Part shown: one piece after another, positions 8,755-18,545 of the stretch | Layout: each line of letters opens with the position of its first letter | Position numbering within the stretch: the first letter of the stretch is position 1 | NCBI RefSeq assembly: GCF_049275935.1 | Contig: NZ_CP184830.1 | Location: 3,286,001-3,350,000, forward strand | Length of the DNA: 64,000 nt | Reading direction: 5' to 3' | Origin: Endozoicomonas_A sp049275935 | Lineage (GTDB): Bacteria; Pseudomonadota; Gammaproteobacteria; Pseudomonadales; Endozoicomonadaceae | The notes under the pieces: model-generated | What the model was told of the DNA's origin: nothing | Databases searched by the model: none | Seen by the model: only the letters and a program-made list of their open reading frames with translations | Translations under genes and position numbers: made by a program

Positions 8755-11700
8755 TTAACCCAAACGCAGATTACGCAGGCGACCAGAAAGCACTTCGGCC
8801 ACATCACGCACCGCTTGATCCGATGATTTCTTGCTGATGAAACTGGCCAGATCAATCAAGAGCGGCCGACTTTCAAGAAAGTCCGGTAAGTCTTCCTGTA
8901 ACTGGGAGATCACTACTTGTGGCTCGGTTTCTGCCAGCAGCTGCTGCAAGGCAATCACCACACGGCCAAGATGGGTGGGGCCAAGCTCAGTGCTGTCAGT
9001 CAGGTCGCGGGAAGTAAAATCTTTCACACCTTTCAAACGAGCTTTGTTGGCGGTCATGCTGGCCATGACGCCGGTGTAATCAGCCACCCGAAATGCCTTG
9101 GCAAAGTTCTGGTAATTGTCTAGTTTGGATGCACCTGCTCCTTCTTCCATATCCATCATGCGCAGGTAAAAACGCTGAATACCTCGTATGGCTTGCCAGG
9201 TTTCTTTTTCCAAGCCTTCTGGTACCAGCAAGCTGTTAGCAGCTTCTGCGGCTTGTTGAACAATTTCGTCTACAACCGTTACCTCACCTTTCTGGCGGGG
9301 GCGCAGGGCAAACTGGGTAACATCCTCTCCGCCGATATGCGTGTAACCCGTTAGCACCTTCAATGCAGCAGCATAACCCGCCATTTGCAGGTCAGAATCA
9401 TTGAACACTGGCTCGCCGAGTTTTTCTTTGACCTCGATGTTCAAGTGCATCATTTGCTGAATTTGGTTTTGCACTTCTAGGCGTACAGCGGGCAGAATCC
9501 GGTTTTTAAAACCTGACTTTTCACCAGCAGGGCGTTTGCGCAGCATCAGGGTCACAGTGCCCTGCACATAACCGCCTTTTTTCAGTTGCGAAGTGGTTTC
9601 GGTGGCAATGTACCAGGCACCTACCACCTGTAAACCGGCTGCCCAGAAAATGCCCACCATATCAGACCAGACGCCGGTATCCTGATGGGTGAACATCACG
9701 CACTGCATTCCGTTATCGGGCATATGGTCGGCCATCGCTTTGTAAGCACCCACCATGCCCCGGCGGAAATCATCGCCGGAACCTCTGATGGCCAGTGCCC
9801 GGCGGGAGTCCCAGTTCCACTGGTCAAAAGGAGTTGGTGGGCTTTTGCGCAGCCAGGCGATAAAAAACTCGGTGATTTCGTGGTAATGAACGGCATCGGC
9901 GTAGGGGGGATCTGTAATCCAGAGATCTGCTGTGTGGCTGACAGCACTGGCAGGGCAAGACTTAACATTAGTGTTACCGGTTGCTGAGAAAGTGCTGCCT
10001 GAAAACTCTACAAGGGTGTGATTTTCAAGATTGGATGTGGCACGAACTGCAAAGTTATAAAGCGTATTTAGTGCTTGGTTGGAAAATGTATTAACCTGAT
10101 TTTCATGTCTGGATGATGTTGCCCACCGACATAGACGACTATTCCATTCAATCGACTTGCTCTGCGCCGCTACGATTGCAGCTTTGATTTTCTTAACCTG
10201 TATAGATTCTGCGTATTTCCTGTACAAGCTAAACATCAATAACTGTCGTGGGTTAAACAAATGATGCCAATGAGTCCAGCCTCGCTCACGTTGGAGTCTG
10301 GTGGTTTCATCACCTGGCTCAATAACCATATCCGGCACCAGCCCTACCGCTTGCCACTGGCCGATACTCTCGCAGACTATTTGTTCAATTTTTTTTTCCC
10401 GCTCAAGGTCATCACACGTCGGAGCTGCAAAGAATGTTTCTTTTCGCCCTTTTTTCAAAGTATCTTTATCAATCCATTGGATAGCATAGAGGCGTTCTTG
10501 AAATAGATCGTCATTACAGGGCATAAAGTCATTTTTTCCCCAACGGCGTATGCGGTTTTGTGTGTTGCCTTCCTCATCTCTATAGTCACCTCGCAGGGTT
10601 TTTACGGGAATCTGGTATTTTTTGCCTTCCAGCTCGTAAACGATTTTTCCCCCTTGAAGCGTGCCGGTACCAGCGACCTCCATTTCTTGACTAGAGACGC
10701 CGCTAATTATCTCAATGTCAAAACCCTTCCTTGAATAGTTTGGTTGCAGTCTGGCAATTACGTTACGTTGTGCAGAAACTATCCAGCTTGGGCAAACAGG
10801 TATCAACCAGTCTGTTTCTGGACACTTTATTTCCATGCAATAAAGATAGACTTTCGCTCTATTGCCTAACTCATCGTGTTCTATCTTTAGATTTGTGACT
10901 TCATCATCAACCAGTTTTGCAACTTGTTTTTGCGCTTGTTCAAGCTCAGTTTGGAAATCAGCAGTTGCGCCAGTAATATTTAATGAACCCCAAGTCAGCA
11001 TGCAGGCAATCGGATTCAGGTCAGACGCATACACATCACACCCCAACCGAGCGGCCTCAAAGGGAATAGAGCCACCACCCGAAAAAGTATCACCTACTCT
11101 GGGTTTGTGTCCGTAACGCAAGATACCCAGTTGTTCTACCAGCTCCTGATGGGAGTGAACGTTAATGCCTAAGTGACCCAGATGAAGATTTACCGAATCC
11201 CAGACGGGTTGATATAACCATTCTTGATTCACCTCTTCAGGGCGCTTGCATAGCAGGGATTTGGTTTCATATGTGGAATATGTCTTCAGTGCTTGCAGGT
11301 AGTATTTGGCTTTAATATCGTCGCTTACGTCCCGTTGCCAGCGAAGAGTGATACCTTCGTCATCAGCATCCAAAGGAAAATGCCATTGCAAAACTTCTTC
11401 CTTGGTAAGACTCTTATCTTTGATGGTGTATGCAAAATGCTGCCACGGGTTTTCCAACGTAATTAGCCGCGCAAGGTCTTTAGGTTTCAGAGCATTTTGC
11501 GGTACAGCTCTACGAGCTAAACCAACATCATCAAACCCCATCAGCTTTTCAAAGATTTCCAGATCTTTTTCAGTATCGTCTGTTTGTGGCAGCAGACTGC
11601 CCAGTACAATCGCCCTTACCAGGATCAGTGGCTTCCTGCCTTTCCAGTAAGAGCCGAGTGCCGTTAGTGTCTGCCCGGCACCGGCTTTACGTTCGCGCTG

Positions 11701-11793
11701 GGCTTCAAAAGATACCTTTTGGGCCGGGAACACGGCTTCAATCAACGCGGGCGCGTCTTTCAGTGCCAGAGGTTTCAGTTCGGGAGTGGTCAT
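8755..11793 (-). CDS. DUF1156-type adenine-specific DNA methylase
   Basis: 1012 residues. The N-terminus (LIEAVFPAQKVSFEAQRERK) is the DUF1156 signature. The SAM-binding motif DTFSGGGSIPFEA starts at Asp235, and the catalytic DPPY tetrad is at residues 628-631, giving an N6-adenine (or N4-cytosine) methylase. A large insertion with several cysteines separates the two, as is common in this COG1743-like family. The gene sits in an operon with DUF499, DUF3780 and helicase genes (41 and 29 bp gaps). It is therefore expected to mark self DNA in a restriction-like system. Confidence 0.88.
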   Translation of the reverse strand: MTTPELKPLALKDAPALIEAVFPAQKVSFEAQRERKAGAGQTLTALGSYWKGRKPLILVRAIVLGSLLPQTDDTEKDLEIFEKLMGFDDVGLARRAVPQNALKPKDLARLITLENPWQHFAYTIKDKSLTKEEVLQWHFPLDADDEGITLRWQRDVSDDIKAKYYLQALKTYSTYETKSLLCKRPEEVNQEWLYQPVWDSVNLHLGHLGINVHSHQELVEQLGILRYGHKPRVGDTFSGGGSIPFEAARLGCDVYASDLNPIACMLTWGSLNITGATADFQTELEQAQKQVAKLVDDEVTNLKIEHDELGNRAKVYLYCMEIKCPETDWLIPVCPSWIVSAQRNVIARLQPNYSRKGFDIEIISGVSSQEMEVAGTGTLQGGKIVYELEGKKYQIPVKTLRGDYRDEEGNTQNRIRRWGKNDFMPCNDDLFQERLYAIQWIDKDTLKKGRKETFFAAPTCDDLEREKKIEQIVCESIGQWQAVGLVPDMVIEPGDETTRLQRERGWTHWHHLFNPRQLLMFSLYRKYAESIQVKKIKAAIVAAQSKSIEWNSRLCRWATSSRHENQVNTFSNQALNTLYNFAVRATSNLENHTLVEFSGSTFSATGNTNVKSCPASAVSHTADLWITDPPYADAVHYHEITEFFIAWLRKSPPTPFDQWNWDSRRALAIRGSGDDFRRGMVGAYKAMADHMPDNGMQCVMFTHQDTGVWSDMVGIFWAAGLQVVGAWYIATETTSQLKKGGYVQGTVTLMLRKRPAGEKSGFKNRILPAVRLEVQNQIQQMMHLNIEVKEKLGEPVFNDSDLQMAGYAAALKVLTGYTHIGGEDVTQFALRPRQKGEVTVVDEIVQQAAEAANSLLVPEGLEKETWQAIRGIQRFYLRMMDMEEGAGASKLDNYQNFAKAFRVADYTGVMASMTANKARLKGVKDFTSRDLTDSTELGPTHLGRVVIALQQLLAETEPQVVISQLQEDLPDFLESRPLLIDLASFISKKSSDQAVRDVAEVLSGRLRNLRLG

Positions 11794-11834
11794 GTAGCTT
11801 ATAAGATTCCTGAATACGTTCGGTCAAGCCAGCG

Positions 11835-12494
11835 CTAAAACAAGCTCAAGGCAGGATCATTTTGATCAGCTTTGGGAGTCATGGCTTTACGATACTGAAT
11901 AATCTGTTCATTCTGGGCAACATCGCCCAAAGCGTGGCGCAGGGCGAGCCGCCAGCCTTTGTTACCATCTTTTACACCACCGGTACTGATAGCTGCCATA
12001 CCGTATAGCCACCAGCGTTCTTCCGGCCTTAATGCCAGCCAGTTTCTGACGGCAATGGGAATATGGTCAAACTCCATGGCCTCTATCGCCCAAGCGAGCA
12101 CACAGAGTTCTTTGCCCAGGAGTCGGTCAACCATGTTGTCGCCCACTTTCCAGGCTGAGGTTTGCAGCTTGTGTTCTTTCAAACGGACATTGAATGCCCG
12201 TTGAACCTCACTTCGCATGGCAGTCCAGCGTCGTCGCTCAAGTAGCACCCGATCCATAATGGCGGCGTTTTGATCCTGCGCCTGCATACCCAAATATTCA
12301 GAAATGAGCACCACGCCATTATTGTTTTTCGGGATAGAGACCAGAAAATGATGGGGGTCTGTGGTGGCAGGCACCCCAAAGCCAAGAGTCGGATGGGCAA
12401 ACCGTGATTTTCCCTGTCCGCGCTTTGTCTTTGTTTCGACGCTCTTTTTGCCGGTGGGTGCGTGTTCAGTCATCCGCCCTTTATCCTGCTTCAC
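11835..12494 (-). CDS. DUF3780 family protein
   Basis: 219 residues with a basic, disordered N-terminus (KKSVETKTKRGQGKSRF) and then the family core (GFGVPATTDPHHFLVSIPKN, VLLERRRWTAM, NWLALRPEERWWLYGMA). Known members are encoded next to DUF1156 methylases and DUF499 ATPases, as here. No catalytic motif is visible. It may be a scaffold or DNA-recognition partner, which is inference from context. Confidence 0.75.
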   Translation of the reverse strand: MKQDKGRMTEHAPTGKKSVETKTKRGQGKSRFAHPTLGFGVPATTDPHHFLVSIPKNNNGVVLISEYLGMQAQDQNAAIMDRVLLERRRWTAMRSEVQRAFNVRLKEHKLQTSAWKVGDNMVDRLLGKELCVLAWAIEAMEFDHIPIAVRNWLALRPEERWWLYGMAAISTGGVKDGNKGWRLALRHALGDVAQNEQIIQYRKAMTPKADQNDPALSLF

Positions 12495-12523
12495 TGGTAA
12501 ATCGTGATTTATTGAGCAAAAGA

Positions 12524-15500
12524 TTATACATCCTGAATCACATCGCCGGGTCTCAGCTCGATGCCACTGATTTCAGCAAACTCTTTTGCGGAAAAGCCAT
12601 TATCGAAAGCAATGCCGCTACTGATAGTGATCGTCACCGGGGCCTGTTCTTCTTTCAATACATAACGAAGATTTTCGATGGTGCTGGTGATAATGGCAGA
12701 AGTCACTTCCCGTTCATGAAAACGAACCATGACGGTATTTTCACCTTCACCGATTTCTACCCGTACGCCTTTCAGCTTCACATTTTCGCGCTCTTTGAAT
12801 TTGTTCAGAACGCCAAATACCTTGTCGGTAGAGTCCAGCGTAACACGCTTATTGTCACTTAATTTAGCGGGCTTGGTGTCATCAATTACAGGCTTTTTAT
12901 CACCCGCGCTGGGGATCTGAAAATCACTCGTGTGTGTTGCTTCACCGGCCCTGCCAAACACCAAAAGGCGGGATGCTTTGGAGTTGACTTCAAACTGTTC
13001 TTCGTAGCGGTTGCCATCTTTGGGGTTAGAGCCGTCCAGAGTATAGAAAAGTTCGGCTTCTGGTGTACAGCGCAATTCGACATAACGCTTGTCTGCTATT
13101 GAGTGGATTTCATGGCGTATTTTCAGTTCCGCCGTCCAGCGTGCAGGATCGCCCGTTTCATACTTGCCAGCGGTATCTTCTACCAAAAAGTACAAAGTGG
13201 CTTCTTTGGTGGTGAAGTTTTCAAGATCGTCCACTTGTGTATCTTTGACCGATACACTGGCGCTGGTGGAATAATACACCACCGGGCTTGAACCACCGTT
13301 GCGCGGGGTCAGTGACAATTGGGACTCACCCGTTGCCGTGTTGATGTTTTGGGTTTGGATATTGATAGAGGTCTTTTCTTTCGGGAACGGGCCTTTCTCT
13401 ATGTAACCATCTTCCCCCATACGCCAGCGGCCTTGTTTCAGTGCTTCTGACTTGAGGGTATCCATACCACTGGCTCCGGGCAACCAGGGCCATGCCGGGT
13501 TGGTTCGGGAGCGCATCATCACATCTTTCCAGGGCGTACGACGATCACGCTCAGGCCAAAGCTCTACTTCTGCCTGTGCCCAGTTTTCCTGCAACGATTC
13601 CTGCAAGTCGAGCACTAACTTGTAGTTGGCTCGAGGGCTTGCTAGCAGGGTTTCAATCTGATTTTCAGCAGAATGTTCACGTTCCCCCATTTTCAAACCA
13701 TTGTCGATGGTTGCGTGCATAAGACGTTCAGAGCCATCTGATTCGTCCAGACCGGGGAAGTAGAGTCGATTATAAGCTCCGGCTATGGTTTTGAAAAAAC
13801 GCTCTTCTGCATCTTCCAGTCGATCACGGGCTTCTTCATACAGGCTGTCACCGGATTTTAAACGGTTAAAAATTTTCTCAATGGCGTACAGTTCCCGCAG
13901 GCGTTCTTCTACTGCGTCTGCCATATGGCTGTCATGACCAGACAATACCAACAGGTTGTTTTTTTCCTGCTGGTATTCAAAGTAGTTGGTGAGTTTCTGT
14001 GGTGGCATGCTGCCATCAGGTCGGATAACAATGAGGACTCTCGGCCCTGTGAGCTTGATGTCATCCATGAGAGGCATTACCTGTAATACCTGATATGCCT
14101 TTTTGTTTTGAGGTTGCAGGATGGCGGTCAGTTTGTTGACCAATGACTGATCAATCTTCGGTTGAGGAATATCCTTGGCATTGCGTTCAATCTGGCGAGA
14201 CAGGTTTTCAGTCTCTTTGATAAAGAATCGCTGATCTTCTTTGTGCAGGTACCAGGCTTGCTCTCTCAGTTTTTCCAGTGCGGTCAGGAATTCATCAGGC
14301 TTACGGTTTGGCGCAGTGAGGAACTCAATGATTTCTCCTTCGGTCAGGCCAATACGACCACCCACTGCACGGGACAAGGATGAAGCCAGCAAAAGGGTAT
14401 CAAGCTGTGTGGCAGCATCACTGTTGAGCTGATCGTCTATGGTTTCGGCAATGGCATTACCATTGTCCGCAATATCACGGGTAATGGCAGGGCGCAGAGA
14501 AGGCGCTATACGCTCAATTTCATCCTTTACCGCTTCATCATTGAGGTTTAGATGCTGTGTGCCAATAAGGAATACATCATCGGTTGTGCGGTCATCCACA
14601 CTTTTTAACAGGCGAGCGGTAAACTGCATCAACCCCCGTGTTTGGCGGAAACCTTCATTCTCTTTGAACAAAGCAACAAGATGTTTAAAAGAGGGGTGGA
14701 AGGGGTAGGTTTCACGAACCTGTTCGGCAATTTGTTCAATACTGCTGGCGGTAATGTAACCACTGTCTTCAGCCAGTTTTACCCGTTGAGCATATTCTTC
14801 TGCAACATCGTTAATAACGCTGTCATCGGGCATTTCTTCTATAAGCCGCTTTTTTAGAATCTCGTATATTTCGTTACCTGCCAGCTGAACCGGGGTAATC
14901 ATACTGGCCTGTCGACGGGTTTCCTGTTGCAGGTTCGAGATGGCTTCAGCCAGTGCCTTGGTTTGTGACTGATAACTACCGGACAGGTTGGCAATAACAA
15001 TACAGCAATTTGGTAGTTCAAGGGCGGCACTCATCAGGCAGCTGAGGCTGTACACCACCATTTTTGCCAATGTCCCTTCACCTACAACACGGGTACTGGC
15101 GTTATCAAGGTATGGAGGCAGCTCATCAATCATGATCAAAGTTGGCTTGTCGCCAATGATTTTTTTCCATCCAGACTGATCTACAGCTTGTGGTCCGTTT
15201 GCCCAATAAGGTTTGACTGCTTCTGCTTCACCGAGTTGGGTAGCAATATCGCCCCAGATAAAATTCGCTGGATTATTTCGCCCACTGAACGCAGCAACAC
15301 GAGCTGCGGAAAAGTCCACTCTTTCACTAAGTTCAGCGTCTAAAACTTCTTGACGCAGGTGAGGGTGACGAGCGAGAAGGCCAAGAGCGATCATCATATG
15401 GGTTTTACCACCACCCATAGCCTGTGTTAGCTCAAAAACAGCCTGATCGGACTTACCAGACAAGCGCAGCATCCCTTCGCGAAACAGCTGCCCCATGCCG

Positions 15501-15643
15501 TGTGTCACGAAATTGCGGGAAAAGAATTCCTTACCATCGCCTTCATCATTGATAAGGTCAGCCAGATTCTCTATACCCTGGCTCATCCGGTAGTCTTGGA
15601 TTATCGGGTTAAACCGGCATGCCTGTTTGACTGTCTTGAGCAT
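12524..15643 (-). CDS. DUF499 AAA+ ATPase, first gene of the defence operon
   Basis: 1039 residues. The N-terminal P-loop ATPase has Walker A QAMGGGKTHMM (Lys80) and Walker B LIMIDELPPYL near residue 170. The middle is the long helical DUF499 region. Near residue 890 there is a CTPEAELFYTLDGSNP motif resembling the chitobiase/beta-hexosaminidase C-terminal (CHB_HEX_C) fold. The start at 15643 has an AGGAG ribosome-binding site 9 bp upstream. In this position it probably drives the complex or senses DNA. An hsdM remnant lies just upstream (about 15925-16075), so this operon seems to have replaced a type I system. Confidence 0.85.
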   Translation of the reverse strand: MLKTVKQACRFNPIIQDYRMSQGIENLADLINDEGDGKEFFSRNFVTHGMGQLFREGMLRLSGKSDQAVFELTQAMGGGKTHMMIALGLLARHPHLRQEVLDAELSERVDFSAARVAAFSGRNNPANFIWGDIATQLGEAEAVKPYWANGPQAVDQSGWKKIIGDKPTLIMIDELPPYLDNASTRVVGEGTLAKMVVYSLSCLMSAALELPNCCIVIANLSGSYQSQTKALAEAISNLQQETRRQASMITPVQLAGNEIYEILKKRLIEEMPDDSVINDVAEEYAQRVKLAEDSGYITASSIEQIAEQVRETYPFHPSFKHLVALFKENEGFRQTRGLMQFTARLLKSVDDRTTDDVFLIGTQHLNLNDEAVKDEIERIAPSLRPAITRDIADNGNAIAETIDDQLNSDAATQLDTLLLASSLSRAVGGRIGLTEGEIIEFLTAPNRKPDEFLTALEKLREQAWYLHKEDQRFFIKETENLSRQIERNAKDIPQPKIDQSLVNKLTAILQPQNKKAYQVLQVMPLMDDIKLTGPRVLIVIRPDGSMPPQKLTNYFEYQQEKNNLLVLSGHDSHMADAVEERLRELYAIEKIFNRLKSGDSLYEEARDRLEDAEERFFKTIAGAYNRLYFPGLDESDGSERLMHATIDNGLKMGEREHSAENQIETLLASPRANYKLVLDLQESLQENWAQAEVELWPERDRRTPWKDVMMRSRTNPAWPWLPGASGMDTLKSEALKQGRWRMGEDGYIEKGPFPKEKTSINIQTQNINTATGESQLSLTPRNGGSSPVVYYSTSASVSVKDTQVDDLENFTTKEATLYFLVEDTAGKYETGDPARWTAELKIRHEIHSIADKRYVELRCTPEAELFYTLDGSNPKDGNRYEEQFEVNSKASRLLVFGRAGEATHTSDFQIPSAGDKKPVIDDTKPAKLSDNKRVTLDSTDKVFGVLNKFKERENVKLKGVRVEIGEGENTVMVRFHEREVTSAIITSTIENLRYVLKEEQAPVTITISSGIAFDNGFSAKEFAEISGIELRPGDVIQDV

Positions 15644-15924
15644 TGCATTGGACTCCTTTGTTCAATTCCGCGTATTCGACCTACCGGACAGTTGAAGCAT
15701 AATGGTGAAAACGGAGTCATTGTACCCAGTCGCTGATAAAAAGCACTATTCTGCAAAATACAGGTTCCGTGGTAATGCGACAGCAGCCTGATTCATGGCT
15801 GTCGAAGGTTTTGGTTGAAGAGTTTGCTTCTGTTGTTTTTGTAAAAGGTTCACACTGTTAATGAGTTGTACTTAACCTCTGTGCTTGTCGGGCTTTTCAT
15901 TGGACAGCACCCGTGCATAGGTTG
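15644..15924. promoter_or_regulatory. Probable promoter region of the defence operon
   Basis: About 280 bp without a credible gene upstream of the DUF499 start. A TACAAT hexamer on the minus strand (15719-15724) is a possible -10 element. No good -35 element is at the right distance, so the call is tentative. Confidence 0.3.
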
Positions 15925-16075
15925 CGATGCCAGTGTTGAAGAATACCAGATGGTGCAGCAGGGGAAACGGCAAGATGGTCTGAACATACAGGGTCCGCCT
16001 GGAATCGTCCCGCAGAAGAATGGCTACGGATCAGATGAAAGCGGCGAGGTTGTTAGAGGTTTGGGTGTTGGGCAT
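15925..16075 (-). pseudogene. hsdM 5' remnant
   Basis: It starts at the ATG at 16073-16075 and reads MPNTQTSNNLAAFI, identical to the hsdM N-terminus at 809, then meets a TGA at codon 15. Related but eroded sequence follows (ILPFPLLHHL, then FFNT). A long internal part of hsdM is missing. It is a dead second copy lying directly upstream of the defence operon. Confidence 0.75.
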
Positions 16076-16261
16076 ATAGGTAACTGGTAATGCTGATGTC
16101 CGGGGAGGCTGCTTGGTGCCTGATTGGGTCGGACTGCTTTGACTGATTTATAGGGGATAGATTACAGGAAAGGTTGGATGAGGTGAATTTATGAGGGGGT
16201 TGTATTGGCTTATGTCAATGTCCGCCATATAGTGTTATGGCCAATTTTTGAGGGTGTAGAG

Positions 16262-17200
16262 ATGGTTGAATTGATAAGAACAACAGAAGATCTGCCAGAA
16301 TGGTTCAAACTTGATAACTATGAAAAAGTTGCAAAATTCACTACCGAGGAACTGGCCGAAGAGCTTGCCCTTCGTGCACTCATACTACGAACCGAAGACA
16401 TTGAACGAAAGAGAAGTCTTTTTCATGATATTGAGGATTATACGTTAGTCGCTAATTTTCCTGAATGTGAGGATGAAATGAGCTATGAAGATTGGCGTTC
16501 AATGTTCAGGAGTACAGAGGCGATTCCAAAAATTGATATTTTTCCAGAGTTGATTCCCGAAGAGGATGTTGATCCTAGATACAGCCCTGAAACAATAGAT
16601 CAGTTTTTAGAAGAAATGAATGCCTACGAGTTGAAAATGTCTCTTGTTTGGAGAACCTCAAAGCTTCAACCCCTTGATAGCAGACTTATACGGGCTACTT
16701 GCCTGCATGATGTTGATGCGATATTAGATTATAACCGGGATAAGGATGTATATCGAAGTGATTTGGGGTCGCCGATGATCCGGTTGGATGATTTGCTAAA
16801 GCAAAAAAATAACTCAACGGTACATCTTAGTTTGAATTTAGAGGCAACAAATACAGCATTATGTGATGAGTTGAAACAAATTCTTCCCATTTTACGTGAT
16901 CATGCAGGTGTAAATGAGCCTGCTAAGGCTGTTAGTGACTGTAACCAAAGAAAATTGATTCAGTTTAAGGTGATGGCCTATATAGATCTTTTTTTATGGG
17001 GGAGTCTGTATCAGAAAAAAGTAACCGACACTGTTGCTGCTTGCGTATTGTATAAAGGTCAGTACGGGGATGAAAAAATAAAAGATACTGTCCGGCCTTT
17101 AGCTTTAGCTGCACTAGAACCTCAATTCATCAATACACTCAAGAAAAAAGGGGAAAATGAAGAGAAGAAAAAACTCCGAAAAAAGCATGAAGAAATTTAA
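16262..17200 (+). CDS. DUF6387-like protein of integrative elements
   Basis: 312 residues from the ATG at 16262, chosen because GAGGG lies about 9 bp upstream. A longer TTG start at 16205 is possible. The N-terminus (LPEWFKLDNYEKVAKFTTEE, then LALRALIL) resembles DUF6387 proteins, which are found next to AlpA and integrase genes of genomic islands. The C-terminus is strongly basic (KKKGENEEKKKLRKKHEEI). No enzyme motif is visible. Function unknown; the family assignment is moderate. Confidence 0.6.
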   Translation: MVELIRTTEDLPEWFKLDNYEKVAKFTTEELAEELALRALILRTEDIERKRSLFHDIEDYTLVANFPECEDEMSYEDWRSMFRSTEAIPKIDIFPELIPEEDVDPRYSPETIDQFLEEMNAYELKMSLVWRTSKLQPLDSRLIRATCLHDVDAILDYNRDKDVYRSDLGSPMIRLDDLLKQKNNSTVHLSLNLEATNTALCDELKQILPILRDHAGVNEPAKAVSDCNQRKLIQFKVMAYIDLFLWGSLYQKKVTDTVAACVLYKGQYGDEKIKDTVRPLALAALEPQFINTLKKKGENEEKKKLRKKHEEI

Positions 17201-17296
17201 CAATGTTTTTTTAAAGGAAAAATCAATCTTCGATGACTAAGTGTTGAAGCCTATGCTGGTTCCTGAAGCATAATAATAAGGCAGGAGCCATCATAA

Positions 17297-17500
17297 ATGA
17301 CCACAAAAACACCACCCCGCTACATCCGAAAAGGACAGGTTGTTGAAATCACCAGCCTGTCGCCCTCCACTATCGAGCGATTGATCAAAAAGGGAGTATT
17401 CCCAGCTTCCTTTAAGCTATCTCCACAATCCCGCATCAATGTCTGGTTGGAAGAAGATGTCCATCAGTGGATGGAAGAGCAGGCCAACAAGGCACGTTAA
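17297..17500 (+). CDS. AlpA-like helix-turn-helix regulator
   Basis: 67 residues. RYIRKGQVVEITSLSPSTIE is the typical AlpA/excisionase helix-turn-helix, followed by the wing and WLEEDVHQWMEEQ. AlpA proteins activate integrase or excision genes of cryptic prophages and islands. It is the first of a short plus-strand cluster leading to the integrase. Confidence 0.85.
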   Translation: MTTKTPPRYIRKGQVVEITSLSPSTIERLIKKGVFPASFKLSPQSRINVWLEEDVHQWMEEQANKAR

Positions 17501-17512
17501 CTGGGGGCGATT

Positions 17513-18022
17513 ATGGCAATAACTCGCTCTAAGGCAAAAGGTCGCAGGGAAGGAGGCAACTTTGCTGTTTTGCCTCATGCTGTCATCAATAGCCAGAACT
17601 TCATGCAAGCCAGTGGGTTTGCTATCAAGCTGCTTATGCAAATGATGGCACAGCTTCGTTTTGAGAAGGATGGCGGAACCAAGAATAACGGTGACTTGTG
17701 TGTTAGCTGGTCACTGATGAAAAACAGAGGGTGGCGTTCCAAAAGCACTCTGCAACGAGCCAGGGAAGAATTGCTGTATTACGGCTTTATTGAGCAAACC
17801 CGCCAGGGGCTGACATTGGTGAAGGGGGTGCCAAACCTGTATGCCGTCACTTTTCTGGCTATTGATGAGTGCAAGGGCAAGCTGGATGTTGCGCCCACAC
17901 GGAAGCCTTCAGGGAGATGGAAAATAGAAAAGGCGTTATACAAACCGCCTGATAAAAAATCCGTTCGTATCAAACCCATATCTGCGCCAACAGAACAATC
18001 AGCTGAACACAAACGGAGATAA
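17513..18022 (+). CDS. Hypothetical winged-helix-like protein next to alpA
   Basis: 169 residues, starting 12 bp after the AlpA-like gene, so probably co-transcribed. The central part (SWSLMKNRGWRSKSTLQRAR, EELLYYGFIEQTRQG) reads like a winged-helix DNA-binding domain of the replication-initiator or helix-turn-helix type. The C-terminus is basic and likely disordered. Such proteins are common behind AlpA in integrative elements. Exact function unknown. Confidence 0.65.
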   Translation: MAITRSKAKGRREGGNFAVLPHAVINSQNFMQASGFAIKLLMQMMAQLRFEKDGGTKNNGDLCVSWSLMKNRGWRSKSTLQRAREELLYYGFIEQTRQGLTLVKGVPNLYAVTFLAIDECKGKLDVAPTRKPSGRWKIEKALYKPPDKKSVRIKPISAPTEQSAEHKRR

Positions 18023-18026
18023 TATT

Positions 18027-18329
18027 ATGGAAAATATTTTCAGCTTTGAATACCCACCCTTGGGGGTTATTCGCATCGTTGTTTTGGATAACCGACTGTA
18101 TGTTGCGGTCAAGGACTTTGTGCCCTTACTAAAAGACCATGGTTTGACAGCGTTAAAAGGCTGTCTGTTTCATAACGATCCAGCTTTGCGAGACCAAATC
18201 ATACCACTTGATCAGATATTGCCCATGCTGAGATCGTCAGGGTTTATGTTGACGAGGGCATTGGCTTCAAAGCTCGATAGGGAGGTTATTCCAGAAGTAC
18301 GAGTTCTCTGTCGTGAGCATAATTACTAG
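18027..18329 (+). CDS. BRO-N-like antirepressor fragment protein
   Basis: 100 residues. The start (FSFEYPPLGVIRIVVLDNRL, YVAVKDFVPLL) resembles the BRO N-terminal DNA-binding domain of phage antirepressors. No C-terminal antirepressor domain follows, so it is either a minimal version or a truncation. It begins 4 bp after the preceding gene and is likely in the same transcript. Confidence 0.5.
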   Translation: MENIFSFEYPPLGVIRIVVLDNRLYVAVKDFVPLLKDHGLTALKGCLFHNDPALRDQIIPLDQILPMLRSSGFMLTRALASKLDREVIPEVRVLCREHNY

Positions 18330-18360
18330 AAATACATGCCCGGAATTCGTACCCATACGA

Positions 18361-18428
18361 GTACAGAATCCGGACTCTATTCGAGTGAAATCCTCTAACG
18401 CAGACAGAATAGAGAACGGAATCTGTAC
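18361..18428. repeat. Imperfect inverted repeat between the BRO-N-like and PrtN-like genes
   Basis: ACAGAATCCGGACTCTATTC on the left has an imperfect reverse complement on the right (GAATAGAGAACGGAATCTGT). This 216-bp gap holds no gene. The repeat may be an operator or a transcript hairpin. Confidence 0.35.
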
Positions 18429-18545
18429 CTGAAAATGATAAAAACGAGCTTTTACGAGACCGGATTTCGGGCAACTTCTTAGATATACCATAAGGCTGTT
18501 TATATTCTTCAGCCCATTCAATAATGTGACAATCATAGGCATGTT

